Shown here one piece after another: positions 41,040-51,946 of a stretch of 64,000 bases of DNA. Location: NCBI GenBank assembly GCA_012934845.2, contig WNNJ02001618.1, positions 62,001 through 126,000 on the forward strand, written 5' to 3'. The notes below the pieces were generated by a model. That model saw nothing but the letters and a program-made list of their open reading frames with translations, was not told where the DNA came from and did no database searches. The translations under genes and the position numbers were made by a program. Each line of letters begins with the position of its first letter. Within the stretch, counting starts at the first letter, position 1. Source of the stretch: Pomphorhynchus laevis (lineage: Eukaryota; Acanthocephala; Palaeacanthocephala; Echinorhynchida; Pomphorhynchidae).

Positions 41040-42838
41040 AAATTTCCGCTTAATAGTTTGAATTTATTTCTAATAATATTTTGTTGATTTATGTATTTTA
41101 CTATGTTCTGTTTGATTTTATATTTGTAGTAGCTTAGTTTAAAGATGCCAATGCCATTTATTGATGAATTTAATTGATGTTAATTTAATGCTCATATCTA
41201 GATATATACATTATGTTTTTATAATAACCTACTTTAAAATATACATCTATTAAATTATTTAAATGATTTTGAAGAAAACCAATATTGTTACAAATTGTTG
41301 CAATTCTTAAAATTTCATTATTTTATGTATTATATTAAAAATATTATATGGTATGCATTAATGCTCATTCAAAAATATGTTCCCTGTAAATTTAAATGTC
41401 ATCTTTACGATATAAATTAATAGTAGTTTTAATTGGTGTTAATCAAATTCTCATATCAAGATATATACTTTCTTTATCATTAATATTGGTTTTATTAAGA
41501 ATTAGGAAATCTGTATAAATTTGTTCGATTATCGAATAAAAATTGTTAGAGTTAAATAAATAAATCAAAAAATATATTTCAGATCCTTATATAGTTTAGA
41601 TTTATTTTTTTAAACAGTTATGAACAAATTCATATTCTAAAGAGCTTAAAAATAAGTCAGCTATAATTGGACTACTATAACCTCCCATTGGAACAGTTTT
41701 TATTTGTCTAAATATAGATGTCACTACCTTTAAATAATTTTGATTTTTTAAAATATTTAAAGATTCTAATAAATCAATTTTATCCATATATTTTTATTTA
41801 CTTGATGGTTTAATTTTTGTTAAATAAGCGTTATAGTTATTAAAACATATATATGTATATCTTTTTCCGAATATAAGATTAATTAATTTTACTAACGCTT
41901 CTTTAATATCTGCTAAATCTAGATTTGTATAAAGCGTACTAAAATCGTATGTGTTTATATTTTGAAAATTTATTCCTTTCGTCTGTTCTAAAAATTCTTT
42001 TGTAGAATTAATACTGAAATAGTGTTTTATACTAGTATTAATTTCGATTATCCTACAATATTTTTCGAAGTGTGCTTTAATTACTTTAAGTATTTTATTC
42101 ATATAAACAGAATGTGGTTTTAATGTACATTTAAAAGCACTACATATGAACCTAGGTTTTATTGGATTTTTATGTAATTTTGGATTCTAATATAATATAG
42201 GTATAGTTTTATTATCTGATTTAATTTTTATATCCTTCTTATCTATTATAGAACAAGGACTTGTGATAATTATTTCAAAACTCAACTCACTACGTTCATA
42301 TGTTGGATTTACATTTAAATCATTAAAATTAACCTCGTTCATTAGTATATCATAATAAAGCTTTTTGCATATGAAGACAAAGTTATTACTAACTTTATCA
42401 ATAGTTGTTATTATATAGTTATCCTTTAATTTAGTAGTTATCCTTTAATTTAGTTGTTATTATTTAATCTATATTTATACCCTTTTAAAAGCAGCTTTCT
42501 TAATTCACAATTTTCAATTAATTCTAGATTATGGGTACATATATGTCTATTTATTTTATCAAAACTAAGACTTACAATTGCATTCTGTTTCCATTATGTT
42601 TCTAATATTATCGTTACATATTGATTTTAATTCTTTTTTATAATTACAAATTTTTCGTCCTAATAGTGGTAAGAGTTTATACCTTATTTTAGGAATATAT
42701 TTACTTAAATCTGACCCTATTATTTCTTTACTTTTAGAATTATTTAAAAGTCCGGCTATATTTATGTTATCTATACATTTATTAATGAAGTTTATGGTTA
42801 ATGTATATTTTCTATTGTTTTTTATTAACATTTATTGT
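41040..42838 (-). mobile_element. Naiad PLE fragments (copy N4)
   Basis: Antisense RT sequence (42102 to 41602, with YDFSTLYTNLDLADIKEALV and, after a stop, GGYSSPIIADLFLSSLEYEF) and the linker (42831-42565, NIAGLLNNSKSKEIIGSD) show a long partial copy. Its left end is rearranged: two short pieces of the RT end occur out of order at 41064-41220. It is broken in several places. Confidence 0.8.
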
Positions 42839-42855
42839 TCAATATTATTATTTAT

Positions 42856-42975
42856 TGTCCGTTAGTACTTTCGACAGTGGGAGGTTTTGGCGGTGATGCT
42901 GGAAGACTTATCAAGACGATTGCTACGGCGATGTCACAGAGAAACACTTCAACTTACTCAGACAATGTTCTTAAA
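42856..42975 (+). pseudogene. CXC-REL LINE endonuclease scrap (copy k)
   Basis: Forty codons read CPLVLSTVGGFGGDAGRLIK, then TIATAMSQRNTSTYSDNVLK. This equals the segment after the REL core (compare FSSSGGVGKAGDCVLKALAR in copy b). It lies between two antisense Naiad fragments and is the remnant of a LINE that Naiads invaded. Confidence 0.8.
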
Positions 42976-43775
42976 ATTTCATTATTTAATGTATTATATT
43001 TTATATTATATGGTATGCATGAATGCTCATGCAAAAATATGTTTCTTGTAAATTTAAATAGGTCATCTTTACGATATAAATTAAAAGATTTTTAATTGAT
43101 GTTAATTTATTTAATCCTCATATCAAGATATATTCTTTCTTTATCATTAATATTGGTTTTATAAAGAATGAGGCTACCTGGATAAATTTGTTCGCTTATT
43201 GAATAAAAATTGCTAGAATTAAATACACATATATCATCAACATATCGAAACATATATTTCATATATTTTTATAGTTTAGATTTAGTTTTTACACAGTTAT
43301 GAACAAATTCATATTCTATAAAGCTTAAAAGCATGTAAGCTATAATTGGGCAACTATTACCTCCCATTGGAACAGCTTTTATTTGTCTAAATATAGATGT
43401 CACTACCTTTAAATAATTTTGATTTATTAAAATATTTAAAGATTCTAATAAACCAATTTTATCCATATATTTATATTTACTTGATGGTTTAATTTTTGTT
43501 AAATAGGCGTTATAGTTATTAAAACATATATATGTATATCTTTTTATGAATATAAGATTAATTAATTTCTCTAATGCATCTTTAATATCTGCTAAATCTA
43601 GATTTGTATAAAGCGTACTAAAATTGTATGTATTTATATTCTGAAAATTTATTCCTTTTGTCTGTTCTAAAAATTCTTTTGTAGAATAATACTGAAATAG
43701 TGTTTTATACCAGTTTTAATTACGATTATCCAACAAAATTTTTTGAAGTGTGCTTTAATTAATTTAAGTGTTTTT
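42976..43775 (-). mobile_element. Naiad PLE fragment (copy N5)
   Basis: Antisense RT sequence includes NYLKVVTSIFRQIKAVPMGG (43269-43466) and the YIDD region near 43230. It is 5'-truncated and broken. It meets a different PLE fragment at about 43776. Confidence 0.75.
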
Positions 43776-43935
43776 TTGTAACAAGGTTTTGGTCAATCAC
43801 AGTGACCCTTTTTAAGACAAAAGTTTTCAAGACACAAATCGCCTTTAGAATCTATAGGAATTTTTAAATTATAATTTGATTTGTTTCCATGCATCCTTTC
43901 ACCATTGCCGTTGATGTGTATAGACTCATGTTATT
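43776..43935 (-). mobile_element. PLE lineage P3 3' scrap
   Basis: The reverse complement matches the end of the P3 copy at 49370-49570, including CACATCAACGGCAATGGTGA-like coding and the terminal GGTCACTGTGATTGACC stem. The GAAAC of the hammerhead-like motif is altered here. The adjoining 43936-44100 is an AT-rich stretch with repeats of TATCAGTTAATGAATAATTG. Confidence 0.75.
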
Positions 43936-44150
43936 ACGAGTCTATATATAATCTGTTTAATTATCAATTAATATATAATATCAGTTAATATCAGTTAATG
44001 AATAATTGTAATTAATATCAGTTAATTATCACTTAATGAATAATTGTAATTCAATATATAGAGAGTGTCAGGACTGCCGTCTGCGATCATCGAATATCAG
44101 TAATATGTGAATAGAATAAGAGCAGAAGACAGGAACAATATTTTTGTTAA

Positions 44151-44181
44151 AAACGTTTCAACCCTTCCGGGTCTTCGTCAG
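44151..44181 (-). ncRNA. Hammerhead-like motif of PLE P2
   Basis: Antisense sequence reads CTGACGA, then GACCC-GGAA-GGGTT as stem II, then GAAACG. This is the CTGANGA...GAAA core known from PLE-associated hammerhead ribozymes, with one extra A between the core and stem II. Cleavage activity is not shown by sequence alone. Confidence 0.6.
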
Positions 44182-44268
44182 TTTATCTACAACACAAATA
44201 CAAATTAAAAAACTACACGCAGAACAAAGGAATACACGCCAAAAAAAACGAAACAAAACCAAGAATTG

Positions 44269-45075
44269 TTAGCCTACGTCTCGCCATGTGTAAATGTGTT
44301 TATCGTCGTTGAGGCCTGGCTGTACGTCGGTGTAGAGCTTTCCTATCCACTTTTGCTCCACCGCTTTTCGTTCTGCCTCATCGTCCACAATATCGAGAAT
44401 CTGGTAGCTCATATCGTGATCCTTTCCTTCTTTAATTACATGTGAAGCTATCCCGTCTGCCTTCATCTCTATCTTTATGTGTTGTCTTCTCTTGTTGAGA
44501 CGATCTGTTAACGCATGATTCGTCTCACCAACGTACTGTACGTGGCACTTTTCACATGTTCCTAAATACACCACTCCATTTGTTTTGCAGGATGCATTTT
44601 GTTTGATCTTGTAGTGCTGCTCTGTTGTACTTCCTATAATCTCACTGTTTACATTGATGGCAGGGCAGCACTTACACCTCTTGTCCTCACACCTGATTGT
44701 CGAATGATCTTGCTTGTCTCGCGCATTTAGATCGCTTCGCACCAGCGCTGATTTAATCGTGCGCCTAGACCGGTAGTAGACCTTTGTCCCTCTTATCTTA
44801 GACCCTGTCTGGCTATTCACCGTTTGTGTCAACCTCCTTACGTCGGTGTCGAAGTACCTTAGTGTGGGACAATAGTCGGTTACCACTAGTGTCCTAGGGA
44901 CATCTTTCGATGTGCGCCCTTCCTTGGGAATCAAACATCTGCTAATCAGGGTGGAGACTAGGCGTCTCTGGTAGCCACGCTTTATCAATGCTCCTGCGAG
45001 CATGTCAAGATGTTTGATTCGTGCTCTGTGATCGCTGCAGAGTCGAACAATTCGACATGCCTCGTTCTTAATCAT
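44269..45075 (-). CDS. PLE protein C-terminus with GIY-YIG endonuclease (P2)
   Basis: The 268 codons are open. The first 110 residues are the post-RT region (KRGYQRRLVSTLISRCLIPK, then VVTDYCPTLRYFDTDVRRL). A Cys cluster (CEDKRCKCC) precedes the GIY-YIG core (TNGVVYLGTCEKCHVQYVGE), followed by RLNKRRQHIKIE, SHVIKEGKDH and the basic end. The endonuclease is at the C-terminus, as in canonical PLEs. The RT is missing through 5' truncation. Confidence 0.88.
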   Translation of the reverse strand: MIKNEACRIVRLCSDHRARIKHLDMLAGALIKRGYQRRLVSTLISRCLIPKEGRTSKDVPRTLVVTDYCPTLRYFDTDVRRLTQTVNSQTGSKIRGTKVYYRSRRTIKSALVRSDLNARDKQDHSTIRCEDKRCKCCPAINVNSEIIGSTTEQHYKIKQNASCKTNGVVYLGTCEKCHVQYVGETNHALTDRLNKRRQHIKIEMKADGIASHVIKEGKDHDMSYQILDIVDDEAERKAVEQKWIGKLYTDVQPGLNDDKHIYTWRDVG

Positions 45076-45163
45076 ATTTAATTTCGTGGACTTCGAGTAG
45101 TTGCTTCAATCTATAATACAAAGAAACAGCAGAATTGTTAGCAATAATTACTAGGACTTCTTC

Positions 45164-45315
45164 AGATTGTTCTGAAGAAGTCCTAGTAAGGGACGAAACG
45201 TTAAAATAAATTATATTGTTTTTGGTCTTTACCGGTTCACAAAATTTTACTCTGAAAATATATGGACGAATCTATATTAGATCCCGGATCGCAGCTTAAT
45301 ACATCGCAATATATA
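45164..45315 (+). repeat. 5' terminal direct repeat of PLE P1
   Basis: This 152-bp repeat is matched at 48014-48165 with only a few differences. It begins with the hammerhead-like motif (CTGAAGA at 45172) and contains TTTTTGGTCTTTACCGGTTC. Confidence 0.9.
45172..45202 (+). ncRNA. Hammerhead-like motif, P1 5' repeat
   Basis: CTGAAGA, then GTCC-TAGTAAG-GGAC as stem II, then GAAACG. An inverted partial copy (TACTAGGACTTCTTCAG) lies just upstream, so the 5' end can fold back. The 3' repeat has GAAATG in place of GAAACG. Confidence 0.6.
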
Positions 45316-45364
45316 TGATCGTGTCTCAAGTGGGACCCTGCGAGATAGACCAAATCTACATACA

Positions 45365-47899
45365 TTGACAGCAGCGGAAGTACATATGCAATACCTTACC
45401 GCGTGTATAGACAATGACGTTATTCCAAAAGGACTACGACTGCAAAAACGCATCTGCCAAATTCTCAAAGACGTATCGAAAGATAAAATCGCAGCACTGC
45501 AATCACAATGTGCACAAATCCTTCGAATTGCAGGTATTCAACTAACGCATACACTTCGAAATTTCTATGGACGTGTTTATAATTCTTACCCTCCAAATAG
45601 GGATCAAATTTTGTATAATAGACTTATTCTGAAAAAGTGTAGAAAATTGTCAAAGTTAACAGGAAGATTTATTCACCCGAGTGAACTACGTTTAATCGCA
45701 CATCATCCAAACAGAAGATTTCGTAGAACACAATCAACGATGAACAATCGACCTATTGAAACCCATTCCAACAACGATCCCGATGACTTTATTAAAAATA
45801 TGACAACAATGGAATTGACAGATGATACCAAATCAGTTTTGGCACTTGGACTTAATTTTGCTACAAGTAAACGTAAGTTTAGCCAGTATCCCACAATGAA
45901 GAGTATCCGACAAACGTGTATTGAATGTTTTGGATCTATAAAAGACACTACATCGAAGAATGCTGTAATAAATGCAATGGGAAGAAAGATATTTATGAAA
46001 TATTCAAATTTTCCTCCAAATTATCGATCTAAGCCCAATCTCACAAGAGCACAAGTTAAAGCTTTAAACGAACTAAGAAATCGAAAAGACATTGTAATTA
46101 GACCAGCTGATAAAGGTGGAAAGATTGTGCTCTGGGATCGAAACGAATACATATCAGAAGCAAAACGACACCTCAATTCAGACACATACTCACAATCATC
46201 AAGTGAAATTCTAGCACAAGCATCTGAACGAGTCTCGGAGTTTGTGTCCAAATATACACAGAAAGGCGAGCTTGATACAATAGAAGGCGCAAAATTACTA
46301 ACGGGAAGCAATCTAGCAGGGAAGTTCTATATGTTACCCAAGATACACAAAGACAAAATACCTTGCCCTGGCCGACCAATAGTAAGCTGTATAGAAACTC
46401 ATACTGAAGCCTTATCTAGATGGGTTCATTTCAAATTAAAACCACTTTTACAAAATATCAAAGCTCATATTGAAAGTACCGATGATTTGTTGAGGAAATT
46501 TGAAGAGATCAAACTTAACATTCCACAGAATGCTATCCTATTGACTCTCGATGTGGAATCTCTGTACACTAATATTCCAACCAAAGATGGACTTGAAGCT
46601 GTGAGAGAAGCAACGAAATTATTGAATAATTTAACAGCTGAAATGATACTGGAAGCAACATAAATTGTTCTTCGTAATAACGTAATGCAATTTATGGACC
46701 AAATGTATTTACAAATAGCAGGAACCGCAATGGGCACACCACTAGCTCCTTCATATGTTGTATTGTTCATGGATATGTTCGAAACGAATAAAATGTCTAC
46801 AGCCAAACATAAACCACACACCTGGTTAAGATATCTAGACGATATATTCATTATATGGACAGCAGGAGAAGATGCATTAAATGACTTTGTAGCGCACCTG
46901 AATGAAGGACCGATGACATTCACATGCGACAGAAGTTGGCCACCCCATTTCCTTGACGTTACAATTGATAAAGAGGTGATTGGAGGCAGAACTAACTACA
47001 TTACACCACCTTACAGAAAACTAGAATCAACTGCAAAATATCTTCACAAAGCTAGCTTTCACTGCAGTACCACGAAACGATCCATGATACAAAATGAATT
47101 TAAGAGGATGATCAAAATTTCGAGTACATCAAATGGGAAGTGGGAAGCTATAGAACAAGTAATTAAATATCTTATGAAGAGAGGCTATCATAAACGTCAA
47201 ATTGATCAGGAGCTACAGAAAATACGAAGTATAACAAGAAAGGAACTATTAGATAAAGTCGGACCAAAAGAAAACAAAACTTTATGCATACTCCCATATC
47301 ATCCAGCATTAAGTGGTTTAAATCGAGACATGCTAAAAGCATACAACGAGATTGATATTAACGGAAAGCCGCCCATTGTATATTTTAGAGTCAAAAATAC
47401 GTTAAGAAAGCTTTTAGTTTCCGCAAGGATCAAAGATGAATTAATAAGTGAAATCAGTGTGCCGAAAACCCAAATTCACTACTGTAAGCGATGCGATAAA
47501 TCTCGTTGTAAAACATGTGGACTAATACCGATATCAAAGAGATTTTTCAGTAGCATTACCGGCCTTAGTTACAATCTACGAGCAGACACAAACTGTATTA
47601 CGAACAATTGTGTTTATTTGGCGACATGCGTAAGATGTGACAAACAATATGTCGGTGAAACCTCTAATGGTCTGAATATAAGAATAAATAACAGACGTGC
47701 AGACATTAAAAAACGAAGTCCAACAGATGGAGCAGTAGCACACGCACTCACGCATCACGCCTTAGAAACGTATAACTACATCATCATCGAAAGTGGTTTG
47801 GTGAATGCTCGAGTACGTAAATCGAGAGAGATGTTTTGGATTGCACAGTTAATGGCAGAATGTCCACAAGGCCTAACACAAGCTCCACCACTTATGTAG
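45365..47899 (+). pseudogene. PLE protein: RT and C-terminal GIY-YIG (P1)
   Basis: The frame covers about 845 codons, with a single TAA at 46661-46663 between RT motif A and the next motif; both halves are in the same frame. RT motifs are VIRPADKGGKIVLWDR, KFYMLPKIHKDKIPCPGRPI, LLTLDVESLYTNIPTKDGLE, GTAMGTPLAPSYVVLFMD and WLRYLDDIFIIW. The C-terminal part has a Cys cluster (CKRCDKSRCKTC), the GIY-YIG core (NNCVYLATCVRCDKQYVGET) and IRINNRRADIKK. The start is chosen at the first ATG after the 5' repeat, but upstream codons may belong. The copy is very well preserved. Confidence 0.9.
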
Positions 47900-48013
47900 C
47901 AAGATATAACATAGGAAACGTGTTTGTGACACGCTATATTATATTAGTTCAACACCTAACTAATTATGACATAATTAATTATTGCTAACAATTCTGCTGT
48001 TTCTTTGTATTAT

Positions 48014-48165
48014 AGATTGTTCTGAAGAAGTCCTAGTAAGGGACGAAATGTTAAAATAAATTATATTGTTTTTGGTCTTTACCGGTTCACAAAATGTTAC
48101 TCTGAAAATATATGGACGAATCTATATTAGATCCCGGATCGCAGATTAATACATCGCAATATATA
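48014..48165 (+). repeat. 3' terminal direct repeat of PLE P1
   Basis: This is the partner of 45164-45315. It ends in an (AT)n run (48158-48178), which is expanded compared with the 5' repeat. Confidence 0.9.
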
Positions 48166-48178
48166 TATATATATATAT

Positions 48179-48696
48179 AATCATAAAAGTTTCGTTTGAA
48201 TCGGTATTGCTCGAGATTGCGAATAGCAATTCTTTCCGTATATTTAAGTAAGAGTTCAAATCGAGCATATTCTTCAGTCTGCAAACTTTCGTCACTCCTA
48301 GACGGTCATGTGATAGCCGGCAGCCATCGTCAGTAAGATGAACTATCACACGCCGTTTCGGCTGCCTCTGTGACATTGTGAAAATGCATTTCCGACATCT
48401 AGCTTAAATTGTTTATGATGGTCTGCATTGCAAATTGTTGGATTTAAGAGCTAACGCCACCAACAATTTAAGCTAGATGTCGGAAATGCATTTTCACAAT
48501 GTCACAGAGGCAGCCGAAACGGCGTGTGATAGTTCATCTTACTGACGATGGCTGCCGGCTATCACATAACCGTCTAGGAGTGACGAAAGTTTGCAGACTG
48601 AAGAATATGCTCGATTTGAACTCTTACTTAAATATACGGAAAGAATTGCTATTCGCAATCTCGAGCGATACCGATTCAAACGAAACTTTTATGATT
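48179..48696. repeat. Foldback: 235-bp inverted repeat with a 48-bp loop
   Basis: The arms 48179-48413 and 48462-48696 mirror each other with very few mismatches (for example CTCGAGCAATACCG against CTCGAGCGATACCG). Each arm encodes open frames with MSQRQPKRRVIVHLTDDGCR in one phase and EEYARFELLLKYTERIAIRN in another. The latter resembles a PLE N-terminus, but this is uncertain. There are no transposase and no clear target duplications. It lies between P1 and P3. Confidence 0.9.
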
Positions 48697-48739
48697 ACAT
48701 AGAAAGAATAATTGAATAATTGTAATTCAATATATATAG

Positions 48740-49595
48740 CGTGTTATTACGTGGAATCCTCCCCTCTGGTCTACTCATATACCAAACAAATATAAGATAT
48801 CCGCAGCATCTTCATTGTTGCTAAGGTCTTTGCAAATTTGCTCAGAGAAATGTGCCCGGTTGACTGAAAGTTCGATTATTAAGTCGAAACTAAAAAATCG
48901 GGGATTTCTCAAATGGGCCATCACCCAGGCAGATCGAAAGTCGAAGAGTATATTTTTGGCATAGACACATGAAAAAAAAGACCAAGCAAAAACTAAAAAA
49001 ATATATTTGCGATCGTCATTCGTTGACAATCGTAGACTGAACAAACTTGAGGATGGTATTGGACGACAGACGTCATCACGTCCTGCAGTTTACTGTCCAC
49101 CTAGCAGGTATCTAGCATCCATGTTCAACCGCAGACCCTTATCTCAGCAAAAGTTATGTCTCGTATATAAGATAAAATGTAAAGATTGTGATGCTACATA
49201 CGTGGGTTAGACTAAACGACCATTACAACTTAGAATTAAGGAACATCGTAATGCTCTAAGAAAGGGGACATGTCATCTGCCGTTTTAAACCATTCCCTCA
49301 TGAAAGGACACAATATTGAATTTGATGATATCAAAATTCTTGCAAAATAATCAAGCTATTATAGACGGTTAATTTTTGAGTCTATACACATCAACGGCAG
49401 TGGTGAAATGATGCATGGAAACAAATCAAATTATAATTTAAAAATTCCTATAGATACTATGGACATCGTCATAATTCTTCCGCGCTTATAGGATATAAGG
49501 CGATTTGTGTTTTGAAAACTTTTAACTTGAAAATGGTCACTGTGATTGACCGAAACGTTGTTACAATTTACACTAACAAAAATTGTTCTTGTGTG
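48740..49595 (+). pseudogene. Canonical PLE lineage P3, C-terminal part
   Basis: The + frame reads IIKSKLKNRGFLKWAITQAD, then SSFVDNRRLNKLEDGIGRQT, and the GIY-YIG core VYKIKCKDCDATYVG with RLQLRIKEHRNALRKGT-like sequence after a stop at 49208. The 3' region includes FESIHINGSGEMMHGNKSNY and a terminal GGTCACTGTGATTGACCGAA stem. Several stops are present. A reversed scrap of the same lineage is at 43776. Confidence 0.8.
49525..49560 (+). ncRNA. Hammerhead-like motif of PLE P3 (degenerate)
   Basis: The stem GGTCA-CTGTGAT-TGACC is followed by GAAACG. The preceding core, TTGAAAAT, departs from CTGANGA, so this is a weak member of the group. Confidence 0.45.
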
Positions 49596-49599
49596 GATA

Positions 49600-50160
49600 A
49601 TTAATAATGCCTAAAAACAGACATATATGTTCATTTATTTTATCAAAACTAAGACTACAATTGCATTTTGTTTCCATTATGTTTCTAATATTATCGTTAC
49701 ATATAGATTTCAATTCTTTTTATAATTACACATTGTTCGTCCTAATGGCGGTAACAACTTATACCTTATTTTAGGAATATATTTACTTAAATCTGACCCT
49801 ATTATTTCTTTACTTTTAGAATTATTTAAAAGCCTACCAATATTTAAGTTATCTATACATTTATTAATGAAGTTTATGGTTAATGTATATTTTCTATTGT
49901 TATTATTAACATTTATTGCACGATTATATTATTTTGTATTACATATCATAGTCGTTAATTAATTTTTGATTTATTGAACACATGATATCTTTAAATAACT
50001 TCTTAGATTTACATAAAGATCTTTCAGCTTATTTTCTCTTAAAAGTTGTTTTAATATTTCTAATTGTTTATTTATGTACATATCTTTTTTAATATTTTTA
50101 ACTCTCAAAATATTAAAATTTAGTATTTAAATTTACTCTTTAAATTATATAATAAATACT
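49600..50160 (-). mobile_element. Naiad PLE linker fragment
   Basis: Antisense sequence contains the linker segments with CAATTGCATTTTGTTTCC and the NNSKSKEIIGSD region (near 49790-49840), as in N2. It is truncated at both ends and broken. Confidence 0.75.
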
Positions 50161-50229
50161 AAACCCAAAATCTTTTTCAATTTCAAATATATAGTTATTA
50201 CAAGAACAAAGAAGCAGAAATTATCCTTT

Positions 50230-51470
50230 TTTATAAAAAATTCTATATTTCGATAGCTCCTACTATCATTATCAGGATTACAATAAAATGTTTCACAATG
50301 TTTCTCTTTTATCCCCGTGTTTTCAACTTTTATACAAAAATACCAGCATTGATGTCTCCCGAATTTCTACTTAAAATATAAAGAAAATACCGAGAAACAA
50401 AACAATCATACACTAAAATTTTACACACATTTTAAAACAACAAAAAAAAGAAAAAAAAACATAATCATAAAACAAAATCATAAAACAAAATAAAATCAAA
50501 ATAATAACATAAGTGACAAAAAACATACGAATTTAATAATAAAAATAATTTAACAGTAGAGTAATAAATTATAATTTAATCTAAACCAAAACAAAATAAT
50601 AATACAATACAAATAGCAAACGAATTGAAAAATTCAAAAATGTAATATTAAAATAATTTATTATAATTTTATTTAAGGTTGTAATCGGATTTATTATTAA
50701 GCATTAAATTAAGTTCTTTTTAAATAAAATACGCTTCTTGAATAATGCAAGATAACAAATTACTTTCAAATGATAAAATAGATGCATTACCAAAATCAAC
50801 GGAATGATTCAAACTCACAAAATGCTGAGCAACAGCACTAGAATTACTTACATTATTAAAAAGAATAATTTCTTTTTTTATTATTTAAGGAGATATCACG
50901 ATATTTGACATGTTGAATACACTATCAATATTTTGTCTTCGACATATCTGACCACCATATAATTTCTTTAATTTATTATCATGTTTCATTATTATACGGG
51001 AAGAGTGTTCATAGCCTTTCGTTTTAGCAGCATCCACATATAGAAGGATAAAAGCCTGCAGCTCTTCATTAGTTGATATAATGAACACCCAAATTTTAAT
51101 TGTAGGATATAGATGTCTTCTTTGCAATTATTTATTTCCCATTTAACCGAATCGTGTTTAAATTGTTCTACAAATTTGATATCCTTTATTATATGCAATA
51201 CAGATCGGAAATGCTGCTTCATTTCTCGGAACGTTTTGTTCCATCCATTGAGGGAGATTACTTTATGAATTTACAAAAACTGGCTTTCTTTTAATATCCT
51301 TTATTATTGTTTTGTAAAGCTTAAAATTCGTGAATATTGGTAGTAAATCGTTATTTAGAAATATTTGATTAAAAGTCAAATTAAGTTTACTCTTGATAAG
51401 CCGGTAATATAATCTTGCAGCAGCGCGAAATTCTAGTAGCTGTGCTTGTGTTTGAAAATTCAAAACATGA
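50230..51470 (-). mobile_element. PLE lineage P5, C-terminal part (decayed)
   Basis: Antisense frames give FQTQAQLLEFRAAARLYYRL (51263-51463), a middle part (50885-51222), and near 50700-50860 SNSSAVAQHFVSLNHSVDFG and FESNLLSCIIQEAYFI. These correspond to the end of the RT and the GIY-YIG C-terminus of canonical PLEs. A 380-base A-rich tract (50280-50660) without coding separates this from a hammerhead-like motif at 50243-50276. Confidence 0.7.
50243..50276 (-). ncRNA. Hammerhead-like motif of PLE P5
   Basis: Antisense sequence reads CCTGATAAT, then GATAG-TAGGAG-CTATC as stem II, then GAAATATAG. The position downstream of a PLE C-terminus fits the pattern of the other PLE copies here. Confidence 0.55.
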
Positions 51471-51517
51471 AAAGAGCACCATTTGGCAACACAATATAAA
51501 GCGCAAAAAATTCTTGT

Positions 51518-51549
51518 GATATTTCGATCTTGAGATAGATCATCATCAG
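51518..51549 (-). ncRNA. Hammerhead-like motif, P4 left repeat
   Basis: Antisense sequence reads CTGATGA, then GATCT-ATCTCA-AGATC as stem II, then GAAATATC. CTGATGA is the exact hammerhead core, with one extra T before stem II. The right repeat (52007-52040) carries a changed version. Confidence 0.6.
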
Positions 51550-51556
51550 AGATCTT

Positions 51557-51946
51557 ATGAGGTTATTATGTTATAAGAGCCTGAAACTTAGCCACACAAT
51601 ATTGAAAAATTGTACGATTCAAAGACCATTGCACAACACTGTGTACCAATTCACATGTCCAAAAGCTGAATGTAAGGTCAGTTCTAACAGCATTTATATT
51701 GGTTACACGGCGCAACGGTTGTATTCACGAATGACGTAACATTCATATAGCGGTGTGATTAATAAACATATAGAAGATGAACATAACATTAAGGTATCTA
51801 AAAAGGAAATAATTGATAATATTATTTAATGAAAGAACGTAATGTTGTGAATTTACGAATTCTAGAAGCGATATTCATCAAAGAGATGAATCCTACTATC
51901 AATGGCAAAGATGAAGGATTCGTAAAGACATATGAAATTTTTTAAT
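51557..51946 (+). pseudogene. GIY-YIG endonuclease remnant (P4)
   Basis: The frame reads NTVYQFTCPKAECK, then SIYIGYTAQRLYSRM, a GIY-YIG core with an insertion between the two halves. After a stop it continues INKHIEDEHNIKVSKKEII and, in a shifted frame, LRILEAIFIKEMNPTINGKD, where the E-A-hydrophobic-I pattern of the fold is visible. Confidence 0.8.

Larger units (their letters stand above)
44101..45107 (-). mobile_element. Canonical PLE lineage P2, 3' part
   Basis: The copy is 5'-truncated. It has a C-terminal coding part (45075-44269) and a short 3' region with a hammerhead-like motif. The next PLE (P1, + strand) abuts its truncated end at 45108. Confidence 0.85.
45108..48178 (+). mobile_element. 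Canonical PLE lineage P1, nearly whole
   Basis: A 152-bp direct repeat brackets the element (45164-45315 and 48014-48165). An inverted 40-bp copy of the 3' region lies at the very 5' end (45111-45150, matching 47976-48015). The coding region between is one frame with a single stop. The layout of direct terminal repeats plus a short inverted 5' piece is typical of Penelope-like elements. Confidence 0.9.

Noticed and set aside
45703-46379. Antisense open frames opposite the P1 RT
   Set aside because: They are shadows of the RT frame with no recognisable domain.
44269-47899. GIY-YIG frames as homing endonucleases or repair nucleases
   Set aside because: They are joined to or follow PLE RT sequence, and terminal repeats of PLE type are present.
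48179-48696. Foldback DNA transposon or MITE
   Set aside because: No target-site duplication was seen, and the inner arm sequence looks like PLE-type coding; left as an open finding instead.
48897-48915. TTTCTCAAATGGGCCATCA, resembling the antisense CXC-REL 3'-UTR motif
   Set aside because: It lies inside the coding sequence of PLE P3 (GFLKWAITQ) on the + strand and no CXC-REL ORF is next to it.
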